A DNA stretch of 50,465 bases from UBA4951 sp963616935 (GTDB lineage Bacteria; Bacillota_I; Bacilli_A; RFN20; CAG-826). The first letter of the stretch is position 1, and every line of letters starts with the position of its first letter. Position numbers and translations under genes: made by a program. Where the stretch lies: NCBI GenBank assembly GCA_963616935.1, contig CAVEMS010000007.1, forward strand, positions 1 through 50,465. Direction: 5' to 3'. Below are positions 34,436 through 41,063 of the stretch, piece after piece. The notes beneath the pieces are model-generated. The model had not been told where the DNA came from. It worked only from the letters and a program-made list of their open reading frames with translations, and searched no databases.

Positions 34436-34444
34436 TGATATAGT
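34436..34444 (+). promoter_or_regulatory. Extended -10 promoter of tRNA-Pro
   Basis: TG, one base, TATAGT at 34436-34444, about 30 nt before the mature tRNA. A 6-bp hairpin made of two TCGCGA copies (34450-34455, 34461-34466) lies in the short 5' leader. The tRNA-Arg promoter has the same TGaTATA pattern. Confidence 0.5.
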
Positions 34445-34473
34445 TTTATTCGCGATTTTTTCGCGAGAAACAT

Positions 34474-34550
34474 CGGGACGTAGCACAGCTTGGTAGTGCG
34501 CCTGGTTCGGGACCAGGAGGTCACGGGTTCGAACCCCGTCGTTCCGACCA
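34474..34550 (+). tRNA. tRNA-Pro (anticodon CGG)
   Basis: A 7-bp acceptor stem (CGGGACG with CGTTCCG, one G-U) starts with C1-G72, typical of bacterial tRNA-Pro. The anticodon stem CCTGG/CCAGG encloses loop TTCGGGA (anticodon CGG, G37 next to it, a TrmD target). The T-loop TTCGAAC and an encoded CCA end are present. It decodes CCG. Confidence 0.96.
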
Positions 34551-34563
34551 AAATTGACGATAA

Positions 34564-34589
34564 AGGTCTGATGAAATCAGGCCTTTTTT
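34564..34589 (+). terminator. Terminator after tRNA-Pro
   Basis: A 9-bp stem (34564-34572 with 34576-34584, one G-U), loop GAA and a T-run. The remaining 200 nt up to the tRNA-Arg promoter show nothing recognisable. Confidence 0.85.
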
Positions 34590-34790
34590 GTATCTATTTT
34601 TATCTATACACATTTTAAAGCGTTCTCCACCCATTCTCTTTTTAGCGGCGTTCAACGAATATTTTTTGATTGAGTTACGAATAGTGGGGCCTTTTCGTAA
34701 CGTCGATGAAGGGAATAGTATTTTAAATCGTCGACGTTATCGATGAAATGATGCTGATATGACGTTATTTTCTATCATTCATTCGATTAT

Positions 34791-34799
34791 TGATATAAA
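34791..34799 (+). promoter_or_regulatory. Extended -10 promoter of tRNA-Arg
   Basis: TG, one base, TATAAA at 34791-34799, about 11 nt before the mature 5' end. Confidence 0.5.
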
Positions 34800-34810
34800 C
34801 TAAACAAGCT

Positions 34811-34887
34811 GCGCCCGTAGCTCAGCTGGACAGAGCACTTCCCTCCTAAGGAAGGGGTCAGGCGTTCGAATCGCCTCGGGCGCGCCA
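34811..34887 (+). tRNA. tRNA-Arg (anticodon CCT)
   Basis: Acceptor stem GCGCCCG/CGGGCGC, D-arm GCTCAGCTGGACAGAGC, anticodon stem CTTCC/GGAAG with loop CTCCTAA (anticodon CCT), T-loop TTCGAAT and encoded CCA. It decodes AGG. The minus-strand ORF across it is a well-known spurious translation. Confidence 0.96.
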
Positions 34888-34910
34888 CGTTTGTTGAATT
34901 CAACGCGATA

Positions 34911-34931
34911 CCTCCAGATGGAGGCTTTTTT
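34911..34931 (+). terminator. Terminator after tRNA-Arg
   Basis: CCTCC, loop AGAT and GGAGG form a 5-bp GC stem followed by C and six T. Confidence 0.85.
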
Positions 34932-35372
34932 CATGAAAATAGGCCATTTTCGGTCTAAATTTTCCATTTCTGGCCCGATTTTGGCCATCGGTAGCTATTA
35001 TCTTCAAAATAGGGCGAGTTTGTGTCGTCTCTCATACTCGGTAGTTTGAACGCCTCGGTCGCTACTATTCAAAATGTATCGCTTGATGTTTCGACAAAAA
35101 CGCAAAATTTCTAGACGATATCGGAATAATCCGATTATATTTTTCGCTGCCGATAGCAGTTTTCGTAATCTACGAAAAAACTTTTTTGAAAAATCTTTGT
35201 GATGTTTTGGCAAAGCACCGAATTCCATTTAATTTATAGGGTTGATGGAACGTTTAAATGCGAAACAAAATTAGGCAACCAATACAGAAAATAAGACGAA
35301 ACGCCGAACAAAGAGCCACGAAAGCGCGAACGGGAATGACGTGGGCTTTCAAAGATTGGACCCTGCCTTAAA
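34932..35372. other. Non-coding stretch before the second ATPase gene
   Basis: About 440 nt without a convincing gene. A 74-codon minus-strand frame (35004-35228) has no ribosome-binding site or recognisable motif. A small AT-rich hairpin (35160-35167 with 35171-35178, loop ATC) is the only structure seen. The base composition is more AT-rich than the housekeeping part, which fits an accessory junction after a tRNA gene. I found no direct repeat of the tRNA 3' end that would mark an attachment site. Confidence 0.5.
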
Positions 35373-35487
35373 TCAAAACTATTAACAAATTTCCGTCAAA
35401 AGTATTCGGTGAAATGCATCAAAAGTATTAAACTATTTCCATCAAAAATATTAAAATAATTCCATCAAAAGTATTAAAAATCGAAAT
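35373..35487 (+). repeat. Five 23-bp-phased iterons upstream of the second AAA/DUF4143 gene
   Basis: The word TCAAAA begins at 35373, 35396, 35419, 35442 and 35465, exactly 23 bp apart. The consensus start is TCAAAAGTATTAA; three units end in TTCCR or TTCCA before the next copy. The first unit has CTATT and the fourth ATATT in place of GTATT. The rest of each unit is A/T-rich and loosely conserved. The array ends 43 nt before the ATPase ATG, so it overlaps or abuts its promoter. It has no unique spacers of CRISPR length. Confidence 0.85.
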
Positions 35488-35530
35488 TTGCATGATTAAA
35501 TCGTATGCTTTTTAAAGGAGGATCTTAGCC

Positions 35531-36820
35531 ATGGATGAATTCTACAAACCAAGAATTATTGACCAGAGATTGGACTTAATAACGAAGGTTTTCAATGCGG
35601 TTAACATCGTCGGCCCAAAGGGATGCGGCAAAACGACGACCGCCAAGCGAAGATCGAAGACCGTTTTGGAATTCCAAGACGAGGAAAACAGGGAAAACCT
35701 GCTTGCCGCCGCGACGTATTTTCCTTCCACGCTGCTTCAAAACCCCAAGCCGATTCTTTTTGACGAATGGCAGGATGCACCGAAAATTTGGGGGACAATT
35801 CGGAAAAACTGCGATGACAATCCCGGAGACGTTGGGTCTTATTACCTAACGGGTTCGAGCTCCGCAAGGGTGAAAACCCCTCATACCGGAACTATGCGGA
35901 TCGCAACGATGAGAATGGAGCCGATGAGCCTTTTCGAAATGGGGAAATCGAACGGCCAAGTCAGCCTCTCGCAGCTTTTCGACAATCCCAATTCCTTCAA
36001 AGGCTGCCAATCTTCCTTGACTTTCAACGACATTATCGAGGCGATTTGCGTCGGGGGATGGCCAAGATGCTTGAAATTCGATACCGTGACGCTTCAACGG
36101 GAAATTTCCAAAGACCTTTTCCAGCAAACTTGCGAGCGTGACATCTCTCAAATCGATGGGATTAAACGCAATGCAAATTGGGCTAAGGCGATTTTGAAAT
36201 CCTACGCTAGGAACATCTGCACAACCGCCGATTCGAAAACCTTATTCGACGATGTCTGCTCGAACTACGCGATTTCATATCCGACGTTCAACAAATATGT
36301 TTCCGCCTTGGAAGATCTCTACATTATTCAAGACATTGATGCCTGGTGCCCTTCCATAAGGGCTAAGACAAACATTCGAAGCGGCCATAAAAGGAATTTC
36401 GTCGATCCTTCCATTGCTACGGCAGCGCTTGGCATCTCGCCGGAGTTCCTTCAGCGCGACTTCCGAACTTTGGGTTTTCTTTTCGAATCCCTCTGTATGA
36501 GGGATCTTAGGGTTTACTCTTACGCCCATGGGGGCAATATCTCTTATTATCGTGATAGATTAGGTTTGGAAGCTGATGCGGTTTTGCATTTAGAAGACGG
36601 CAGATATGCGCTTATCGAATTCAAACTTGGCACGCCGGGCGCTCCTGATGCGTCCACGCACTTATGCGAGATCGAAAGACTTGTCGCGAAGCATAACGCA
36701 TCCGGGAAAGGTCTTTCCCTGAGGATGCCAGATCTTAAAATCGTCATCATTGCAACCGGATATGGATGTCGTCTCGACAACGGCGTTTACGTGATCCCGA
36801 TTGGTTGCTTAAGGGATTAA
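35531..36820 (+). CDS. AAA-family ATPase with C-terminal DUF4143 domain, second copy
   Basis: The 429-residue protein has Walker A GPKGCGKT (28-35), Walker B ILFDEWQ (75-81), and YYLTGSSSARV near 111 as sensor. The C-terminal DUF4143 region has a PD-(D/E)xK-like core (LGLEADAVLHLEDGRYALIEFKLG, about 345-368). The family role is unsettled: NTP-dependent DNA or toxin-related functions have been guessed, none shown for this protein. A strong AAAGGAGG ribosome-binding site fixes the start. It stands alone after two tRNA genes, preceded by 23-bp iterons, and is followed by a decayed surface-protein gene, an insertion-prone setting. Confidence 0.9.
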   Translation: MDEFYKPRIIDQRLDLITKVFNAVNIVGPKGCGKTTTAKRRSKTVLEFQDEENRENLLAAATYFPSTLLQNPKPILFDEWQDAPKIWGTIRKNCDDNPGDVGSYYLTGSSSARVKTPHTGTMRIATMRMEPMSLFEMGKSNGQVSLSQLFDNPNSFKGCQSSLTFNDIIEAICVGGWPRCLKFDTVTLQREISKDLFQQTCERDISQIDGIKRNANWAKAILKSYARNICTTADSKTLFDDVCSNYAISYPTFNKYVSALEDLYIIQDIDAWCPSIRAKTNIRSGHKRNFVDPSIATAALGISPEFLQRDFRTLGFLFESLCMRDLRVYSYAHGGNISYYRDRLGLEADAVLHLEDGRYALIEFKLGTPGAPDASTHLCEIERLVAKHNASGKGLSLRMPDLKIVIIATGYGCRLDNGVYVIPIGCLRD

Positions 36821-36852
36821 ACCCAGGAGGAGGAACGACGATGGTTGGGGTT

Positions 36853-37167
36853 TTAATGCGCGCGATGGCCTATATATCTAAAAGAAGCATCTACACCATA
36901 AAAATATTTACGAAACGTAAAGGTTGCTATCGCGATAGTGCGGCTATGCGTGTGTTTTGAGTTCAATGCGATGCCTAAAGCGGCGGCTTCCTCTTCCAAC
37001 ATGAATTTGGCGTAGAAGGACTTCTCCCCGGTTGAGCCCTGAGGGATGGAAGAGCAGGTGTTCTTATAGTCCGGATCGGAATACCAGCCTAAGAAGTGGT
37101 GGTCTTTCTTATAGGGGTCGTCACGAAAGACTCCAACGAAATGCCGGCCTTTTTCTCTCGTAAGCGT
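36853..37167 (-). pseudogene. Remnant of an InlB-repeat (Listeria-Bacteroides repeat) surface protein
   Basis: On the minus strand an uninterrupted frame of 104 codons runs from a stop at 37168-37170 to TAA at 36853-36855, without a sensible start or ribosome-binding site. Its middle reads GWYSDPDYKNTCSSIPQGST followed by GEKSFYAKF, the ending of an InlB/Flg_new repeat. The expected upstream half of the repeat is not in frame. It is best explained as a fragment of a decayed cell-surface gene. Comparable repeats occur intact in the lipoprotein at 39219. Nothing recognisable is seen in 37171-37400. Confidence 0.55.
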
Positions 37168-37413
37168 CTATATTTCCGATTTTCCAATTTTGTGATGCGC
37201 GAGAGGATTGCGGTCCTTTTCGTGCGATTGCCTGGACCATTTTGTCATGGATTTTTTGCCTTATGACGCACTTATATTTGTCGAAAAATCGCCAAATGTG
37301 GTTCTAGCGGCTTCGGATGTTGAACCGAATGAAAATAAGCCGTAATGCAATTGAAATTAGCGGCGTTTAAAACCTTTAGATGCCAAAAGAATTCGCTTCT
37401 TGGAGGAAACGAA

Positions 37414-38094
37414 ATGAAAAGAAATGTCATTATTACGAAAAAGAATATTCTATTTTCCAAACCTTTATCTAGAAAGCTCTTCCTCGGCTTAAGCGTGATC
37501 GGATCAATCTTTTCTGGCATGGTTTCTCTTTCCGGATGTTCAGATGGCAAAGATGGAACGAATGGCAAAGACGGAACAGTTTGGTATTATGGCGAGCAAA
37601 CGGATGATAAGCAGGGGAAAATCGGCGATTTCTTCTATGATACCGACGATTCCGTGGTTTATACCAAGACGGAGAGTGGCTGGGAATTCCTAGGAACCCT
37701 CAAAGGGCAAGACGGGAAAGACGGCGCCAACGGTTCAAACGGCCAAGATGGGAAAGACGGCGTCGATGGATCAAACGGCCAAGATGGCGTGAAAGGAAAT
37801 GACGGGGCGACGTGGCTAACGGGCACGGCGATCGAAGGGACGGGAACTGGCATCATAGTCGAAATCGAAGGAGCCAAAATCGGTGATCTCTATTTGAATA
37901 CGGAGACCGGCAACATCTATAAATGCGTCGCCATAAACACATGGGATTACTTGACGTGCTTGTCGCTTGCCACAAAGAAACAGGATTGGAAAGAGGATGG
38001 CACCCTTAAGATACCAAGCATCGGAAACAGCTTCTCCGTCGATAGCCAACAATGGCTTTATCAAATCGCCGAATCGCCTATTGCGGTTGTTTAA
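37414..38094 (+). CDS. Collagen-like lipoprotein
   Basis: The ATG at 37414 has GGAGG 7 nt upstream; 226 residues. A signal peptide with lipobox VSLSGC places the lipidated cysteine at residue 42, after a long basic N-region. The mature part starts with Gly-X-Y triplets (GKDGTNGKDG), then a small module (GKIGDFFYDTDDSVVYTKTESG), then about 14 collagen-like triplets rich in GKDG, GQDG and GSNG. A second related module (GAKIGDLYLNTETGNIYKC) follows. Such proteins form trimeric stalks on Gram-positive surfaces. The 3' end overlaps the convergent araC gene by 17 bp. Confidence 0.88.
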   Translation: MKRNVIITKKNILFSKPLSRKLFLGLSVIGSIFSGMVSLSGCSDGKDGTNGKDGTVWYYGEQTDDKQGKIGDFFYDTDDSVVYTKTESGWEFLGTLKGQDGKDGANGSNGQDGKDGVDGSNGQDGVKGNDGATWLTGTAIEGTGTGIIVEIEGAKIGDLYLNTETGNIYKCVAINTWDYLTCLSLATKKQDWKEDGTLKIPSIGNSFSVDSQQWLYQIAESPIAVV

Positions 38095-38935
38095 CGATTT
38101 CCGCCTGATTTTCTTTCCTGACTTTGCTCGGCGTGATATGGATTATTTTCTTGAATAGCTTATAGAAATAAGGGATGTTTGTAAAACCGATTTGCTCGCA
38201 TATGACCTCAATCGAATAATTGGTTTTCTTTAGCAAAAAGTATGCGTAATTGATCTTTTGCCTATTGAAATAATCGGTCATCGTCATGCCAAAGCATTTC
38301 TTGAACATGCGCCTGATATAGTCTGGGGTGAAGGCGATGTCTTGGATTAGTTCAGAGCAATCGGTTCGGAAATTGCCATAGCTCGATAAACGGGTTGCCA
38401 AATTGCTTAGCCAACTCGGTATCGCGGTTCTTTTCTGTTTGAGGTTATAGGTGATGATGAGGTTGATTAGATAAGAGGTCAACGCTTTCGCGTGAAATAA
38501 GTAATCCTCGTCATCAGGCTCTAAAAATAGATAGGGGACATAGCTTTCGATGGTATAGATCTCTTCGCTCGATAAGACGATTTCGCGAACATATTCGCTT
38601 CCTTGGATATCGTCGAAAAGGGTCTTGGATAAACTGTCGCACACCCCTTTGAAGAAGGCGGTCGATATCAAGATGTCTCGCCGCATGAAGGGGCCGTTTT
38701 CGTTTTTGAGGAAGCGGTGCACGTCATTAAGGGAAAGCAAGCAAGCGTGTCCGCTTTCGATATGGCTTTCCGTTCCATTGAGAATCTGCGTTCCTCCGCC
38801 GTCGAAGACGTAAAAGAACTCGATATACGAATGGCGGTGCGGCGGGACGTTTTCATTTTTGATGCTCTGCGTGAAAACAGGAGCGCCGTTTGGCGCGCTT
38901 GTTATCAAATCGAACACATATGGCGCTTCTGACAT
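38078..38935 (-). CDS. AraC-family transcriptional regulator
   Basis: The 285-residue regulator has an N-terminal cupin-like sensor domain (PPHRHSYIEFFYVFDGGG and HACLLSLNDVHRF). The C-terminal AraC/XylS double helix-turn-helix spans about residues 185-278 (DIAFTPDYIRRMFKKCFGMT and ICEQIGFTNIPYFYKLFKK). It is divergent from the sugar operon starting at 39219, so it most likely activates that operon in response to a sugar. A GATAAT lies 9 nt upstream of its ATG with no Shine-Dalgarno, another possible leaderless mRNA. Its 3' end runs into the collagen-like gene. Confidence 0.9.
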   Translation of the reverse strand: MSEAPYVFDLITSAPNGAPVFTQSIKNENVPPHRHSYIEFFYVFDGGGTQILNGTESHIESGHACLLSLNDVHRFLKNENGPFMRRDILISTAFFKGVCDSLSKTLFDDIQGSEYVREIVLSSEEIYTIESYVPYLFLEPDDEDYLFHAKALTSYLINLIITYNLKQKRTAIPSWLSNLATRLSSYGNFRTDCSELIQDIAFTPDYIRRMFKKCFGMTMTDYFNRQKINYAYFLLKKTNYSIEVICEQIGFTNIPYFYKLFKKIIHITPSKVRKENQAEIVKQPQ

Positions 38936-39057
38936 AAGGCAAAATTATCACTAAGCGAAAATCTTACTGGTTTTAATGGTGTTTCGATGCATAGAACACC
39001 TCGAAAACAGCAAATTTTCATAAATATGTTATTTGATTAAAAAGAATTTAACAACGA

Positions 39058-39139
39058 TTGAAAGTTCGTTTTAGAATAATTTTATATCGTTGGTGTTAAT
39101 TGATAAGCCAATGAAAGCGCTTCACAATTAGGCTATCAT
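39058..39139 (+). promoter_or_regulatory. Promoter region and cre-like palindrome of the sugar-uptake operon
   Basis: TTGAAA (39058-39063), 17 bp and TTTATA (39081-39086) form one candidate promoter; TATCAT at 39134-39139 is another -10. Between them ATGAAAGCGCTTCAC (39111-39125) is a near-perfect palindrome matching the catabolite-responsive element type bound by CcpA/LacI-family proteins. Its position just downstream of the first promoter would allow repression or roadblock. No ccpA or hprK gene is in the window. Confidence 0.6.
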
Positions 39140-39218
39140 GCGGACTCGTCATATAAATGACGGGCAAAAAGACTCTTCTTCAGTACTAAAATGAATGTTA
39201 ATCAGGAGGGAGAAAGCC

Positions 39219-41063
39219 ATGAAATCAAGCAAAAAAGCGAGATATTGGGCAATAGGGCTATGCTCTAGTTTTCTTTTGCTGTCTTCATGCGGCGACACCA
39301 ATGAATATAAACACAAAGAAACTTGCACGGTTGATTTCGCTTTAAACACTCCCGACGGCCTTCTAACGACGGAACATCACTCACAAGTCGTCTCATATAA
39401 CGGTCTGGTTGAGAAACCGCTCGTCACCGTCACTAGCGATAACCCAAACAATTACCGCATCGAGGGGTGGTATACGGATTCGGCTTATTCGGCCGATAAC
39501 CTATGGGATTTCGATATCTACCCCGTTAAGGACGATATGACTCTTTACGCCAAATGGACGATGATGTACTCGGTTAAGTTCTATTTGGAGGGCGATTACG
39601 AAACGCCGGTTTACGAAACTTCGGTCAAGCCGGGAAGATGCGTGAATAACTGCGATGACAAAGTCGCCGGATACAAAATCGACGGATATTACACGTCTAA
39701 CACATTCGAAAGCGACAAGGTTTTCGATTTCGCCACCCCAATCAACTCCCACACATCGCTATATCTGAAGACGGATGGTTTGCTTTATTTTTCCGCTAGC
39801 ACGATGAAAAAGAACTTCTCGGTCGTTTCCGCTAGCATCAGTGGTTCGACCGCCGGAACGGCCACGTTAGTCAGTAACAACAATGAAGAAGCGTTGTCCG
39901 TCAATTTCGGCTATTCCGCGAAAGCGGCCAACGGCAATAGCGATCCCCATCTTCTTTTCAGCGGTGGCAAAATCTCGGTTTTGAAGAGCCAAGTCGTTAA
40001 GGTCAAGATGAAGAATTTGGGGCCCGCTAAGCAAATCGGATTCTATTTCGTCGGCAAAGACCAAGATGGAAACTATGTTGGCGGCGACGATTTTAATTCG
40101 ACGAACACCCTGTATTACAACTTCAAAAGCAACGAGATGAACATGGGCGAAAACGACGAGTGGATAGACGTCGAATTCGATTTGGCCAAAAGCACAGAGA
40201 ATTGGGCGAAGATTGATACGTTGACGAAAATTAGAATCGAATCGACTTACGCTTCAAAGGATTCCAAAGACACGACGAACGTCTTCTTGATCAAGGAAAT
40301 CCATAGCGAAAACGTGCCGGAATACGACGCTAGGAACCCTAAAGTCTCTTTCTACGTCGGAGACAAAGTCGTTTATTCGACCCGCGTCAATAAAGGAAGC
40401 GCGCTTAGCGAAGAGCTTTGCGAAAGCCTTTGCGCCGGTTATAAGGTCAAAGGCTTCTATGCCGATAAAACGAAAACGACGGCATACGACTTCTCTAACG
40501 CCTTAACCGAAGATGTTTCGATTTATCTCGAATACGAAGATACCTTCTATTTCGATGGCAAGGCGATAGCCAAGAGGTTCGACGCCGCCGCTTCTAGCGA
40601 TCCAGGAAACAAAGGATTCGCCCCAAGCAAGGGGACGATCTCCTATAACGAGGAATACGATGGGGCAGACGTTAACTTCGGTATTTCGACTCTCGGTGAT
40701 CCTTATATCTATATCGCTGAGAGCTACATTTTGCGTAGCGGCAAGAACAAAATCGACGTGACGTTAAAGAACTTAGGCAATTGCACGCAACTCGCTTTCT
40801 ATTGGGCTGGCGTTACTAAAACGGGCAGTGAGGTTAAAGATTTCGCTGCTGGTTACGAATATTGGAGTAACCCTATATTAAGTACGGGAATGAAGATGGA
40901 AGACGAATATGCGACTTACACATTCGATTTGTCTTCGTGCGAGAATTGGCTAGCGATGGAGGCTATCACCAAATTCCGTTTCCAAGCCGCCTATACCTCG
41001 ACTTCGAAAGAGGATATGTCCAATCGCATGCTCATCAAATCCATCGTAGGGGGTGTCTTATGA
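39219..41063 (+). CDS. Surface lipoprotein with InlB-type repeats and two related beta-sandwich modules
   Basis: The ATG at 39219, 9 nt after AGGAGG, gives 614 residues. The lipobox LLLSSC puts the lipidated cysteine at residue 24. Three InlB/Flg_new-like repeats are visible (IEGWYTDSAYSADNL, IDGYYTSNTFESDKV and VKGFYADKTKTTAYD). Two homologous modules of about 150 residues follow repeats two and three, each opening with YFxxxxxxKxF and containing a VxVxxKNLG strand, an IGFYF/LAFYW strand and a near-terminal TKxRxxxxY pattern; they resemble carbohydrate-binding jelly rolls. First gene of the operon, overlapping the next by 4 nt. A glycan-binding role is inference. Confidence 0.82.
   Translation: MKSSKKARYWAIGLCSSFLLLSSCGDTNEYKHKETCTVDFALNTPDGLLTTEHHSQVVSYNGLVEKPLVTVTSDNPNNYRIEGWYTDSAYSADNLWDFDIYPVKDDMTLYAKWTMMYSVKFYLEGDYETPVYETSVKPGRCVNNCDDKVAGYKIDGYYTSNTFESDKVFDFATPINSHTSLYLKTDGLLYFSASTMKKNFSVVSASISGSTAGTATLVSNNNEEALSVNFGYSAKAANGNSDPHLLFSGGKISVLKSQVVKVKMKNLGPAKQIGFYFVGKDQDGNYVGGDDFNSTNTLYYNFKSNEMNMGENDEWIDVEFDLAKSTENWAKIDTLTKIRIESTYASKDSKDTTNVFLIKEIHSENVPEYDARNPKVSFYVGDKVVYSTRVNKGSALSEELCESLCAGYKVKGFYADKTKTTAYDFSNALTEDVSIYLEYEDTFYFDGKAIAKRFDAAASSDPGNKGFAPSKGTISYNEEYDGADVNFGISTLGDPYIYIAESYILRSGKNKIDVTLKNLGNCTQLAFYWAGVTKTGSEVKDFAAGYEYWSNPILSTGMKMEDEYATYTFDLSSCENWLAMEAITKFRFQAAYTSTSKEDMSNRMLIKSIVGGVL

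Noticed and set aside
34800..34988. A 62-codon minus-strand ORF across tRNA-Arg
   Set aside because: It is the antisense of the tRNA; its peptide is a familiar spurious translation of tRNA genes.
35004..35228. A 74-codon minus-strand ORF
   Set aside because: No ribosome-binding site, no domain or motif, and it lies in an AT-rich intergenic stretch.
35373..35487. CRISPR array
   Set aside because: The units are 23 bp from start to start with no unique spacers of 30 bp or so, and no cas gene is nearby.
34432..35530. tRNA-targeted integration of a mobile island
   Set aside because: No integrase follows the tRNA genes and no repeat of the tRNA 3' end was found within the window; Xer at 18356 is the housekeeping recombinase.
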